Position numbers and translations under genes: made by a program
The notes under the pieces: generated by a model
Seen by the model: only the letters and a program-made list of their open reading frames with translations
Told to the model about the DNA's origin: nothing
Databases searched by the model: none
Assembly (NCBI GenBank): GCA_015232575.1
Contig: JADFZL010000017.1
Location: 79,689 to 143,688 of the forward strand
From: Candidatus Rifleibacteriota bacterium
Lineage (GTDB): Bacteria; Muiribacteriota; Ozemobacteria; Ozemobacterales; Ozemobacteraceae
Direction: 5' to 3'
Length of the DNA stretch: 64,000 nucleotides
Shown: positions 1 to 8,675 of the stretch, piece by piece
Position numbering within the stretch: position 1 is the first letter of the stretch
How the letters are laid out: each line of letters opens with the position of its first letter

Positions 1-4
1 AGTG

Positions 5-56
5 CTCAATAATTCGTGGCTGAATAATCAACGATTATTTTCCCCGAATTATTGAG
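5..56. repeat. Long hairpin at the window start
   Basis: A perfect 12-base inverted repeat, CTCAATAATTCG at 5-16 and CGAATTATTGAG at 45-56, encloses a second nested pair (AATAATC at 23-29 and GATTATT shortly after). Together they would form a long bent stem. No T-run follows immediately, so it is not a textbook terminator. It may end an upstream gene outside the window or be a protein-binding site. The rest of the 205 bases before the first gene shows no ORF. Confidence 0.55.
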
Positions 57-205
57 GTGTTGTAAAGTAATAACCTTTTATGGATGATATTTCGTATTAC
101 AGTGCTTGTTTTATGCATTACGAATTGTTATTATGAGCATTAACTTCTGCATTTTAAGACAGATTCAGTAACTTTTATGTTATAATTATTTCAGGGGAAG
201 AAAAA

Positions 206-1087
206 ATGTATGCGAATTTTGTTCTCAGCAGAAGGCGTGCATTGGGTTTGCTTGAAATAATCATCGGACTGGTGATTATGGCTGTTGCAATGATTCCTTT
301 TTTTCATTTCATCCACAAGGGAACTCAGGACACAGATTTAACTCACGCCCAGTCTTTTGCCATATCGAAGGGAACTGAAATTCTCAATATCATGCTTGAT
401 ACTGTTCCATTTGAAGCCCTCAGAGAAGGAAGTCCTATCGGCTTCCTCAGAACCGACGACATTGCTACTTATCCGATTTATCAGAAACAGAATATTGACA
501 TCAACTGGGCTGACAGAATGGCAAAAATGCTTTTCAATCTTGAAGCCTCCGCCAAAACTGCAAATGGTTTTCCCTGCGAAGGAATAGTAAATGACCCGAA
601 AGGCATTTACTATCTTGTTTCAATGCGTATCGAAGATGTATATGATAATACATCAATAGCAGCTGTTGAAAGAAAAACAATATCACAGGAATTTGATTCT
701 CTGCCTGATGAGCTGACCTTTTCGTTCTGTGCAAATCCATCAAAATTACAGAACCCGTCATGGATTCAGAAATATGCTCCCGAGGCTGGCGTAAGTCCAA
801 CACTCAAATCAGAAATGGATCTCCCGGGAAAACTTGCCCTGCCAAACACGAATATCTATTCAGAAGCAGACTTTTCCACACCAAAAACTGTAAGATATGT
901 TCAGAAACTTTCAACAGAAAAAACTCATTACACGGATCACCCGAAATTTTCATATTGTACAATGAAGCGCCTTGTTCTGCAGGTTCAGTGGAATGCCGAA
1001 GTCGGATATTATAAGGACCCGACTACTACAAGGGGAAATGTACAACGCATTCACCTTATGACAGTAAAAGCTGATTTGTCCAGATGA
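206..1087 (+). CDS. Prepilin-like protein, cluster 1 (GspI/PilV-type)
   Basis: The N-terminus looks like a type IV prepilin: basic residues RRR, then a cleavage site best read as RRRA/LGLLE, which puts Glu at +5, followed by a hydrophobic helix (about residues 14-34). The residue before the cleavage site would be Ala rather than the usual Gly. The remaining 250 residues form a variable globular domain with no family I recognise. A good ribosome site (aggggaag) precedes ATG 206. It is followed by two more pilus-related genes, so it is probably a minor pseudopilin of a type II secretion or type IV pilus system. The assignment to GspI/PilV rather than another minor pilin is a guess. Confidence 0.75.
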   Translation: MYANFVLSRRRALGLLEIIIGLVIMAVAMIPFFHFIHKGTQDTDLTHAQSFAISKGTEILNIMLDTVPFEALREGSPIGFLRTDDIATYPIYQKQNIDINWADRMAKMLFNLEASAKTANGFPCEGIVNDPKGIYYLVSMRIEDVYDNTSIAAVERKTISQEFDSLPDELTFSFCANPSKLQNPSWIQKYAPEAGVSPTLKSEMDLPGKLALPNTNIYSEADFSTPKTVRYVQKLSTEKTHYTDHPKFSYCTMKRLVLQVQWNAEVGYYKDPTTTRGNVQRIHLMTVKADLSR

Positions 1088-1180
1088 TATTTTCTTACTT
1101 AAATTTTGCAGATTTATCTACTGTTCCGAGCGTTCGTCGCTTCACCGGAACACCATATTTGTTAGCTCAGAAGAAGGTTT

Positions 1181-1243
1181 TCCTCTCGAACGAATGTGAG
1201 AAATCTGAAAAATGACCGATTTCTAACTTCGGTCGAAATGGCA
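1181..1243. repeat. Dispersed repeat family A, copy 1
   Basis: This is a diverged copy of the family A inverted repeat. The left arm contains CTCGAACGAATGTGAGA and the right arm TTCGGTCGAAATGGCA. It lies in the 230-base gap between two pilin-like genes, where no gene is visible. Reading frames through it give meaningless peptides. Confidence 0.7.
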
Positions 1244-1317
1244 GAAACATGGGTTCTGAAGCTGCGAGAGTTACAAGGGTTATTCGTGATCATATTAAAT
1301 AGTTTTGAGGGAATACA

Positions 1318-2244
1318 ATGACAACAGAAAAAGGAAAGTATGAATTCTCCAGGGGCGGCTTTGCGATTGTAATTGCCCTGTTTTTCTGCTTCGTACTCAT
1401 GCTGGTGTTTTTCAGTGTAATGGCTCAACATAAAACTGTTACACATCAAACCAGACTTTCTCTCCAGCAACAACAGGCTTTTTTTGCAGCCAGAGCCGGG
1501 CTTCAGCATCTGCTGCTTAAAGCAAGACTTTTTCCAACAGAACTTTATGATGCCGTAGAATTTTCGCAGGGAAAAAACCCTTTATTTGATTTCTCTGAAC
1601 ATTCTGCAACACTCAATGGACAACCCGCATTCAAGCAAAACACAAATCCGAAATTTGATCTTTCACTCTGGGTAAGAATCAAGCCAACAGAAGAATTGGA
1701 CAGCCAGAAAAATCCAAAATATTTCTATCTCAACTTCGACGATCGTCCAGACCTTTTTGTTCGTATCGGCAACTACTACACTCCTGAATTTCGCTTCCTG
1801 GATTCAAACATTCACGTCAACGCACCCACTTCTAAAAAGTACACCATGCCAGATATCACCAAATTGCCAAATTATGCTTCAATAAGACCTCAGAAATTTC
1901 TGGATTACTTTATCAGAGATTGTACAAACGGAAAAGCAAGAAACATTACAAATAATACTCTCACAGGTCCAATTCTTCAGACCGGTCTGATAATGGATAA
2001 GTCGCCATCCGTTAAATCCATCAAGGACTACGATATCAGAGCTAACAACCCGCTGAGAAGCTATCCGTATTCAATGAATTACGTGATTGAAGAAATTAAA
2101 ATCGGCTCTCTGAAAGAACTCAGACGATACAACGAAGAAGCAATAGAAATTAAAGTTACCGGAGTAATCACAGATTTCCAGGGTAAAAAACATTCCCAGG
2201 TCCAGACCAGAACTCAGAAAATCACCAGGAGAGGTGCTATTTGA
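1318..2244 (+). CDS. PilX/GspK-like minor pilin protein
   Basis: The N-terminus has RGGFAIVIALFF followed by a long hydrophobic helix (about residues 18-38) and then a Gln/Ala-rich helix (QQQQAFFAARAGLQ). This is characteristic of PilX/GspK-type proteins, which lack Glu5 and carry an AxxGL motif after the membrane helix. The 308-residue length and the position between two pilin-like genes support a minor pilus-tip or pseudopilin component. The ribosome site is tgaggga before ATG 1318. The stop overlaps the TTG start of the next gene. The C-terminal domain is not recognised. Confidence 0.72.
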   Translation: MTTEKGKYEFSRGGFAIVIALFFCFVLMLVFFSVMAQHKTVTHQTRLSLQQQQAFFAARAGLQHLLLKARLFPTELYDAVEFSQGKNPLFDFSEHSATLNGQPAFKQNTNPKFDLSLWVRIKPTEELDSQKNPKYFYLNFDDRPDLFVRIGNYYTPEFRFLDSNIHVNAPTSKKYTMPDITKLPNYASIRPQKFLDYFIRDCTNGKARNITNNTLTGPILQTGLIMDKSPSVKSIKDYDIRANNPLRSYPYSMNYVIEEIKIGSLKELRRYNEEAIEIKVTGVITDFQGKKHSQVQTRTQKITRRGAI

Positions 2245-3023
2245 AAACCCGCAAACTGGCTTTTACTGTTGTTGAATTGCTTATTGCCGTATTTATACTA
2301 TCTATTTTCGTATTTTACGCCTACAAGTTATTCATTGGCGGCTCAAAAGTAGCAACCAAAGCACAGTGGATAAACGGAACCACAACCCAGCTTCGAAATG
2401 CAATTAACAATATTAATAACCAGCTCAAAGGTTCTTCCTATCCCACAACCCTTCTTGATGATGCAATTCAGGAACCTGGAAGCTCAACAGACGCTTCGAA
2501 ACCTTACGAAAAATTCTGTGTACAGATTCTTTCAGAAAAACTCGGTGGAGATTACGGAATTGAGGCAAAATCTCTGACAGCTTCCCCCAAGCGGATTCTT
2601 ACCTGGGTAATGTGTGAGCCTGAAGTTGTTAAATCGGCACAGCAGAAAAGTGGTGTACTGACACGCTCTTCACTCTTCTTTGTTCCGTCGAACAACCCTA
2701 ATCTTAAAGTCGGAAAGCTTATTCTAAGAACAAAAAGATTCAATTTCACAACTATCCCGGCTCAGAAATATGCACTCTCAGGAAATTTTGCAACATTTGT
2801 TCATGAAAAATCCAGAGACTATGAAACGGTAATAGTAAATGACGTTGAAGAAGTGAGAATTACCGTAACGAATCTTCCTCCATGTAAAGATCCGCAGCCT
2901 GTTAAGCTCGCAATCAAATGCCGCTGGCCTGCAGATCCAAAAGTAGTAAAAGATGCCAGCATGAACATGATGACAAACGTAGGCCTTACAACAATTGCAG
3001 CAGGAGCTCTTCCAGGTGACTAA
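2241..3023 (+). CDS. Prepilin-like protein, cluster 1 (GspJ-type)
   Basis: The most plausible start is TTG 2241, which overlaps the preceding stop in a TTGA arrangement, so translation is probably coupled. The N-terminus KTRKLA/FTVVELLIAVFIL is a class III prepilin leader with Glu at +5 and, as in the first gene of the cluster, Ala instead of Gly at -1. One membrane helix (about residues 8-29) is followed by a 230-residue soluble domain containing a few cysteines. The shape is that of GspJ or PilW. The end overlaps the start of miaB by 8 bases, so these genes probably share a transcript with a tRNA-modification gene. Confidence 0.75.
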   Translation: MKTRKLAFTVVELLIAVFILSIFVFYAYKLFIGGSKVATKAQWINGTTTQLRNAINNINNQLKGSSYPTTLLDDAIQEPGSSTDASKPYEKFCVQILSEKLGGDYGIEAKSLTASPKRILTWVMCEPEVVKSAQQKSGVLTRSSLFFVPSNNPNLKVGKLILRTKRFNFTTIPAQKYALSGNFATFVHEKSRDYETVIVNDVEEVRITVTNLPPCKDPQPVKLAIKCRWPADPKVVKDASMNMMTNVGLTTIAAGALPGD

Positions 3024-4335
3024 AAAATATCTGCTTACTATATTTGGCTGCCAGATGAATCTGGCAGACGGTCAACGAGTAAAGGGAATTCTGGAATCTT
3101 CTGGTTACTCAGAAACAGATGACCAGGATGAAGCCGATCTGATTCTTTTTCTCACATGTTGCGTCAGGGAACACGCAGAAGAAAGGCTTTTTGGAAGAGT
3201 TGCCTCTTTGAAAAATCTTAAAGAACGCAAACCTGATCTTATTATAGGTCTTGGCGGATGTCTTGTACAAGAGCATAGGACAAAACTTTTCACGGAATTT
3301 CCATTTGTCGATATTCTCTTTGGTCCAAACGACATTGAAGACATTCCCGGAATAATTTCTGAACTTCCACATTCAAAGAAAAATACCGGAAATTTTAAAA
3401 CGACCGGCAATTTTCTCGGCGAACACCCCGATGGTGTTGTCCTTCACCGCAGTTTCTCAGCATTTGTTAATATTATCAGAGGCTGTACAAACAATTGTAC
3501 ATATTGTATTGTTCCAAAGGTACGTGGTCCCGAAGTATCACGCCCAACTGAGGAAATCATTTCATTTGTCAAAGGGCTTGTACAAAAAGGCGTTACAGAA
3601 ATAACACTTCTTGGACAAAATGTTATCGCTTACGGCCGTGACATAGGAATCAGAGAAGGTTTTGCACATCTGGTTGAAAAGCTTAACGACATTGAAGACC
3701 TTAAATGGATAAGATTCCTGACTTCTCATCCGAGAGATTTTTCTAAAGAAACAATTGAAAGACTGTCACATCTTGAAAAAGTATGCGAAGCTTTCCATCT
3801 ACCAGTACAGGCTGGTTCGAACCGTGTATTGAAAGCCATGAACCGCGGATATACCAGAGAAAACTATCTTGAATTAGTAGATACAGTAAGAAGATTTTTT
3901 CCTGATTCAACTTTAACCACTGATGTAATATGTGGATTCCCTTCAGAAACAGAAGATGAATTTGATCAGACTCTTGAGCTGATAAGGCAAGTTCGTTTCG
4001 ACTCGGCATTTATGTATTTTTATTCCCCAAGATCAGGGACACCAGCAGAAAATATGACAGGAAACCTTCCTGAAGATGTAAGGAAGGAGCGCCTGACAAG
4101 ACTTATTGATCTTCAAAATCGTATTTCCATGGAAATAAGTGCATCATGCAAAGGAAAAACTTTCGAAGTTCTTGTTGAAGGAGATTCAAGACAGGCAAAA
4201 GGACAACTTATAGGCAAATGTCGCGGTGGGCGCTCTATAGATTTTGATGGTCCATCTGATCTGATCGGATCATACGTTAAAGTCAGAGTTGACCGTTCCC
4301 GTCTATGGACATTATCCGGCTCCGTTATTAGTTAA
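3016..4335 (+). CDS. miaB: tRNA-2-methylthio-N6-dimethylallyladenosine synthase MiaB
   Basis: This is a radical-SAM methylthiotransferase that adds a methylthio group to i6A37 in tRNA. The 439-residue protein has the UPF0004 domain first, with GCQMN, TCCVREHAEERLF and GGCLVQE supplying the three Cys of the auxiliary cluster. The radical-SAM motif RGCTNNCTYCIVPKVRG follows at about residues 155-172, and a C-terminal TRAM-like segment ends the protein. The overall pattern favours MiaB over MtaB or RimO. I start it at GTG 3016, because AGGAG sits 9 bases upstream and the protein then begins directly before the KKYLLTIFGCQMN strand; an in-frame TTG at 2995 would add seven residues. It overlaps the upstream pilin-like gene by 8 bases. 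Confidence 0.93.
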   Translation: MTKKYLLTIFGCQMNLADGQRVKGILESSGYSETDDQDEADLILFLTCCVREHAEERLFGRVASLKNLKERKPDLIIGLGGCLVQEHRTKLFTEFPFVDILFGPNDIEDIPGIISELPHSKKNTGNFKTTGNFLGEHPDGVVLHRSFSAFVNIIRGCTNNCTYCIVPKVRGPEVSRPTEEIISFVKGLVQKGVTEITLLGQNVIAYGRDIGIREGFAHLVEKLNDIEDLKWIRFLTSHPRDFSKETIERLSHLEKVCEAFHLPVQAGSNRVLKAMNRGYTRENYLELVDTVRRFFPDSTLTTDVICGFPSETEDEFDQTLELIRQVRFDSAFMYFYSPRSGTPAENMTGNLPEDVRKERLTRLIDLQNRISMEISASCKGKTFEVLVEGDSRQAKGQLIGKCRGGRSIDFDGPSDLIGSYVKVRVDRSRLWTLSGSVIS

Positions 4336-4393
4336 TCAGGCGACTCCCTAATCGGCGAATTTGTTAGTTTAGAAATGCATCTACTCAACAATT

Positions 4394-6040
4394 ATGGACT
4401 CACAAACATTAAATATTGGACTACTTTGTACAGGTATTTTATTATTTTTCCTGTATCTTTTCTTTTCACGAAAATCTGGAAAAAATAATCTTCCTTCTGC
4501 AGAATTAGAATCAAAAAAGAAGCTTCTTCTTCAGAGAGTACAACTTTCCAAAAGTGAGAAATCCGAACTTTTTACCTATTTTTCTGCTGATCCCCGCAAA
4601 AGAATTGATGAACCATCAGTGGCAGAAGCCATTGTTGACCTGTTCCACTTGTCTAAACGTCCCGGCAGAGAGTTTTTTTCCTTATTAAAAACGTTCGAAA
4701 AGAAGTTTCCTGAAATTTTTACTAAACACGAATTACACGCAATTTTAATGCTTGACAAAAGTGAAAAGAAAACCCAGCCCATTGTACTAGACGCACTAAA
4801 GCGTTATCCGGGAAATAAGGAATTATTGAAAATTTTTTTCAACATCAGCAAATCGTCAGATACAGGAATTATCGATACAGTCGAATCTATTAACAGACTT
4901 ATAGAATATCAGAGAATAATTGAAAAATCCGGCTCACTTGAAAGTAATGAACTGATTCAGATCATTGCAGATTTCTTTTTCAGAAAAAAAATCTTTGACA
5001 ATCTTTCTCTGGAATATTTTAGAAAACTTGAAAAAATCAGACCTGATAATGTAAGTATCATGTTCGAATCATCGCTATGCCTCTTTAAAATGGGCGAACT
5101 GGCCGAAGCAGCCCTTAATCTGCAGAAAATACTCGTTATAGAACCGGCATTTCTTCCGGCTATTGCTCTTAAACGCGAAATTTGCTTTAGATCAACTGAA
5201 GCTGCTGATTCATCCTCAGAGCCAGGCTCAATGATTCTCCTGCTTGAACGTTATTCAGACTTTTCTATCATTGCAAGAGGCGGAATAGGAATTCTTTATA
5301 AGTGTTTCGATCACGTTCAGAAAAAATGGATTGCAGTTAAAGTTCTCGACCCGGCACTTGCCGACGAGCAACATGAAATTGTTGACAGATTTGTAAATGA
5401 ATCCAGAATAATGAATATGCTTGAACACCCTGCCATTCCGAAAATAATAGATCTTTCTCTTTCTCATCCATATTTCATGGCACTTGAACTCATTGAGGGT
5501 ATCGAACTTCGCAAAGCACTTCAGAATGAGGGAGATAATGGATTTAAGAATCTTAAAAATGCAATAAAAATTGCCTGTGATATTTCAGAAGGTTTCGATC
5601 ACCTCGTACAAAACAAAGTTCTGCATTGCGATATAAAACCTGAAAATATTCTTCTTGAAAACTCCGGAAGAATAAAAATTATTGATTTCGGCTTTGCCGT
5701 ATTGAATAAACCTGGAATTATTTCACCTGAAAGTAGTGCAATAAGAGGTACTCCGCTCTACATTGCTCCAGAACTTATAAAGGGAAGTCTACCAAGCGTC
5801 TTTTCTGAAATTTACGCTTTCGGGATAACTCTCTATGAAATCATTTCCGGCCACAGTCCTTATTTGTCGAATGATCCAGGCGATATAATTGCCTCTAATC
5901 CCAGAAATCTGAGAACTTTCAGGGAAGATTGTCCCGAAGAAATAGTAATCCTTGTAATGGACTGTATAAGCCATAATCCAAATAATCGTCCATCTTCATT
6001 TAAAGAAATATCAAATGAATTGAAAAAACATATTGAATAG
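4394..6040 (+). CDS. Membrane-tethered Ser/Thr protein kinase with N-terminal helical repeats
   Basis: An N-terminal membrane helix (about residues 7-25) is followed by a roughly 270-residue helical, TPR-like region and then a Hanks-type kinase domain (about 285-545). Visible kinase elements are a Gly-rich loop RGGIGILY, Lys316 in IAVKVLD, HCDIKPEN (Asp413), DFG and IAPE. The usual HRD is HCD, so this is a non-RD kinase that may not depend on activation-loop phosphorylation. The catalytic Asp, Lys and Asn are kept, so activity is expected. The gene is followed 17 bases later by an FHA-domain diguanylate cyclase, a natural phospho-threonine reader, so the two probably form a pathway. The ribosome site before ATG 4394 is weak. 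Confidence 0.9.
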   Translation: MDSQTLNIGLLCTGILLFFLYLFFSRKSGKNNLPSAELESKKKLLLQRVQLSKSEKSELFTYFSADPRKRIDEPSVAEAIVDLFHLSKRPGREFFSLLKTFEKKFPEIFTKHELHAILMLDKSEKKTQPIVLDALKRYPGNKELLKIFFNISKSSDTGIIDTVESINRLIEYQRIIEKSGSLESNELIQIIADFFFRKKIFDNLSLEYFRKLEKIRPDNVSIMFESSLCLFKMGELAEAALNLQKILVIEPAFLPAIALKREICFRSTEAADSSSEPGSMILLLERYSDFSIIARGGIGILYKCFDHVQKKWIAVKVLDPALADEQHEIVDRFVNESRIMNMLEHPAIPKIIDLSLSHPYFMALELIEGIELRKALQNEGDNGFKNLKNAIKIACDISEGFDHLVQNKVLHCDIKPENILLENSGRIKIIDFGFAVLNKPGIISPESSAIRGTPLYIAPELIKGSLPSVFSEIYAFGITLYEIISGHSPYLSNDPGDIIASNPRNLRTFREDCPEEIVILVMDCISHNPNNRPSSFKEISNELKKHIE

Positions 6041-6057
6041 TGATATCATGATTTATC

Positions 6058-7560
6058 ATGAAAATATATATAAAAGATCAGGATGGAAATGTTCTGAATA
6101 CTTCTGTTCAGAAGCCCGGCCATGAGCCTGTAAAAATCGGACGAGCTTCTACCTGCGAGATATGTGTTGATTCTATATCTATTTCCAGAGAACACCTTCA
6201 GCTGAAGGTTGAATCAGAAGAATTGGCCTGGATCACAGACCTGAACAGCACTTTTGGGACCTTTGTAAACGGAAAAAAGATTCAACCTGAAAAAATATTT
6301 CCTGTCAAACCTGGTTATCTTGTTCAACTTTCAAAAGTTGTTTTTATCTTTCTTGAATCAGATGCTGAAGACGATGATACAGCAAACGCTTCAACAACTT
6401 CAACTGCAGTTTTTCCGTATTTCATGACAAAAAATGATAAGTATATAGATCACATCTTTGTCGATCTTAAAAATTCTCTTAATGAATCAGCACTGCCGCT
6501 TGTTCAGGAATCTGAAGAAAAGATTAAAGGCAAAGTTAGAGAATTGTCTGGAATACTTGAAGTAAGTTATGCCCTTAATTCAATATTGAATTATCAGCAT
6601 TTGCTTGAATACACAATAGACATGGCAATGCAGGTTACTCGCGCCGAACGCGGATGCATAATTCTTTTTAATGAAGCAAATCAGAAATTTGAAACAAGTG
6701 CAATAAGAAGAATGGGAACCGGTGAAGTTAAAAAAGAGATGCAGACTTCCAGAAGTCTCATCCTGAGGTGCTTTAACACTGGTAAAACCGTGATAATCCG
6801 AGATACACAAGCTGATCCTACAATTTCCGGCAATACGAGTATTATCATGAACAAGATATTGTGCGTTGCAATTGCTCCGTTGAAATTAAATCGGACAGTA
6901 ATTGGAATGCTCTATCTGGACAGCAGAGTTTCTGCAAATATTTTCAACGAACAAACCCAGGATATCCTTCAGGTTTTTGCTGCCCAGGCATCTGTTGCAA
7001 TTAACAATGCCAGGCTTTTCACCATGGCAACAACTGACGGACTAACCGGTCTCAGCAACCACAAATTTTTCCTCCAGAGACTTCTGGAAGAGTTCCACCG
7101 TGCAAAGCGTCACAAACTGCCATTATCACTTATCATGATAGATCTTGATCATTTTAAAAATGTCAACGACAAATATGGTCACCTGGCTGGTGATATGACT
7201 TTGCGTACAATTGGAAAAATTCTCAAAGACCAGGTAAGAATTCACGATTTAACCGCACGCTACGGCGGCGAGGAATTCGCAGTACTTTTACCGCAGACAA
7301 CTGCAGAAGGAGCAGCTATTGCAGCAGAGAAGCTCCGGAAAATTATCGAAGAAACTCAATTTATTGATTCCAAACCAGATTCTGGCATTTCCTTCAATAT
7401 AACTGCCAGCTTTGGAGTGGCACAGGTTGATGCAGATAAAATGGACAAGCCGATCACTCTTATTGCTGTATCAGATAAGGCATTGTATACTGCAAAAGAA
7501 AGCGGCAGGAACAAAGTTGTGCTGGCCGAACACGTCGCCGTAGCACAAAATACTACCTGA
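6058..7560 (+). CDS. FHA-GAF-GGDEF diguanylate cyclase
   Basis: The 500-residue protein has three domains. An FHA phosphothreonine-binding domain (about 25-95) contains IGR, SISREH and LNSTFGTFVNG. A GAF sensor follows (about 175-320). The C-terminal GGDEF domain (about 330-490) has the active-site motif GGEEF at residues 403-407. An RxxD motif (RIHD) nine residues before GGEEF matches the position of the c-di-GMP inhibitory site. It should synthesise c-di-GMP with product feedback. The FHA domain and the kinase gene immediately upstream suggest that kinase signalling controls cyclase activity or location; that link is inferred from position. Confidence 0.93.
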   Translation: MKIYIKDQDGNVLNTSVQKPGHEPVKIGRASTCEICVDSISISREHLQLKVESEELAWITDLNSTFGTFVNGKKIQPEKIFPVKPGYLVQLSKVVFIFLESDAEDDDTANASTTSTAVFPYFMTKNDKYIDHIFVDLKNSLNESALPLVQESEEKIKGKVRELSGILEVSYALNSILNYQHLLEYTIDMAMQVTRAERGCIILFNEANQKFETSAIRRMGTGEVKKEMQTSRSLILRCFNTGKTVIIRDTQADPTISGNTSIIMNKILCVAIAPLKLNRTVIGMLYLDSRVSANIFNEQTQDILQVFAAQASVAINNARLFTMATTDGLTGLSNHKFFLQRLLEEFHRAKRHKLPLSLIMIDLDHFKNVNDKYGHLAGDMTLRTIGKILKDQVRIHDLTARYGGEEFAVLLPQTTAEGAAIAAEKLRKIIEETQFIDSKPDSGISFNITASFGVAQVDADKMDKPITLIAVSDKALYTAKESGRNKVVLAEHVAVAQNTT

Positions 7561-7564
7561 AGGG

Positions 7565-7615
7565 TGAGCGCTCGCCGGTCGAGCAGGTTAGACCGTCGCT
7601 CGCTGTTATTAGAAA
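7565..7615. repeat. Dispersed hairpin repeat family C, copy 1
   Basis: Immediately after the cyclase stop, GCCGGTCGAGCAGG followed by TTAGACCGTCGCTC forms a hairpin, ending in GTTATTAGAAA. The same arrangement recurs at 46087-46175 and 57673-57992. Its position directly after a stop codon suggests that it may act as a transcription end signal. Confidence 0.65.
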
Positions 7616-7642
7616 GCACTTATGCGTTTATTCATCTTCTTA

Positions 7643-7777
7643 AGGAGTCGTTAAAGAATAAACTGATCATTTCAGGATTTTAAAAAACTAATCATTAACG
7701 TACCCTCTATTACAGAGAGAATTAGCGCTGATAGTTCGATATTCACGAAATAATCTTGTTGTTTCTTAACGACTCCT
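7643..7777. mobile_element. 135-bp element with inverted ends, MITE-like
   Basis: AGGAGTCGTTAA at 7643-7654 and its exact complement TTAACGACTCCT at 7766-7777 bound a 135-base AT-rich stretch without a credible ORF. Similarity extends a few bases further inward with one gap. The size and inverted ends fit a miniature non-autonomous element, but no target duplication or second copy was recognised in the window. The remainder of the gap at 7561-7887 holds family C copy 1 and probably the promoter of the small gene at 7888. Confidence 0.4.
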
Positions 7778-7887
7778 ATTTACATAAAATTAAGAATAAT
7801 CCTGTCTCATCAAAGTAGAAAGCTAATCAGAGCAGGTTAATGAAAGAGAAACACGAAAATTTCGAAACAATGTTGCAGGAGTAATTA

Positions 7888-8058
7888 ATGTCATACGAGA
7901 AAAACTTTGTCTGTCCAATTTCGAAGCAGCCTTGCTCAGGAGAGAAATGTGCCTGGTGGGGCAAAAAAGAAAGTAATTGTGCTGTAAGAGTGATGGCAAA
8001 AATGCAGAGTTTCGCAGTTGACCCACTTGAAGAAATTCTCTTCAGCAATAAAAAATAG
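7888..8058 (+). CDS. Small Cys-rich protein (56 residues)
   Basis: The gene starts at ATG 7888 with a good ribosome site (GCAGGAG at 7875-7881) and ends at TAG 8058, nine bases before the next gene. The protein has four cysteines in about 23 residues (CPISKQPCSGEKCAWW, then a Cys after KKESN). This spacing suggests a small metal- or Fe-S-binding protein. Short proteins with a similar Cys-Pro...Cys...Cys...Trp pattern occur in other bacteria, but I cannot name a family. The strong ribosome site, the patterned cysteines and the operon-like spacing support a real gene despite its size. Confidence 0.65.
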   Translation: MSYEKNFVCPISKQPCSGEKCAWWGKKESNCAVRVMAKMQSFAVDPLEEILFSNKK

Positions 8059-8067
8059 TATTAAAAT

Positions 8068-8535
8068 ATGCCCAAAGAGATAGAAAGAAAATTTCTGGTA
8101 ACAAATGATTCATGGAAAAAAGACGTTTCCGGAATTTCCTATCGTCAGGGATATATTTCTACTTCATCTGAAACAACTGTCAGGGTTCGTATTGCTGGTG
8201 AAAAAGCATTTCTTACTATAAAAGGCAAAACCACAGGATGCAGTAGAGACGAATACGAGTATGAAATACCTCTATCAGACGCTTCAGAACTTCTTTCCAA
8301 ATACTGCGGCTCTCATTTGGTAGAAAAAATCAGGTATAAAAAACTCATAAATGACCTTACATGGGAAATAGATGAGTTCCTGGGCGAAAACAAAGGCCTT
8401 GTTATTGTTGAGCTGGAACTTCCTTCAGAAGATTTTCCATTTATCAGGCCACCCTGGACCGGCAAAGAAGTTACCGGTGATAAACGTTATTACAACTCAC
8501 GCTTGTCTGTCTGCCCATTTAACACCTGGACTTAG
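8068..8535 (+). CDS. CYTH domain protein (triphosphatase/CyaB-like)
   Basis: The 155-residue protein begins with the CYTH signature ExExK as EIERKFL. It contains alternating charged strands typical of the triphosphate-binding tunnel (TTVRVRIAG, FLTIKG, EYEYEIP, EIDEF, IVELELP). The length fits the minimal bacterial CYTH family. Members hydrolyse inorganic triphosphate, thiamine triphosphate or similar substrates, and a few are class IV adenylate cyclases; sequence alone does not separate these here. It is probably co-transcribed with the small Cys protein upstream. Its stop codon lies at the boundary of a dispersed repeat. Confidence 0.88.
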   Translation: MPKEIERKFLVTNDSWKKDVSGISYRQGYISTSSETTVRVRIAGEKAFLTIKGKTTGCSRDEYEYEIPLSDASELLSKYCGSHLVEKIRYKKLINDLTWEIDEFLGENKGLVIVELELPSEDFPFIRPPWTGKEVTGDKRYYNSRLSVCPFNTWT

Positions 8536-8646
8536 TACGCAAAATCTTAAATAATGGGTTCAATTTGCGCGTTAACTTTGTGGTGGGTTGGCATCTCGAA
8601 CAGAGATCTTATTAATGCCAGATTTCTCCCTTCGGTCGAAATGACA
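8534..8646. repeat. Dispersed repeat family A, copy 2 (long form)
   Basis: This copy begins AGTACGCAAAATCTTAA, runs through GCGTTAACTTTG, and has the core CATCTCGAAC...AGATTTCTCCCTTCGG ending in TCGAAATGACA. The same order of blocks is seen at 61152-61271 and, inverted, at 40268-40387. It separates the CYTH gene from the convergent endonuclease III gene. Confidence 0.8.
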
Positions 8647-8675
8647 TAGGTGATAACCCCAAGAGGATAAGCTGT

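Noticed and set aside
60..110. A possible third copy of the shared promoter motif near the window start
   Set aside because: Only TAACCTTTT matches; the second box differs, so the resemblance is too weak.
3805..3830. T-loop-like GGTTCGAACC motif suggesting a tRNA
   Set aside because: It lies within the coding sequence of miaB, and no acceptor or anticodon stems surround it.
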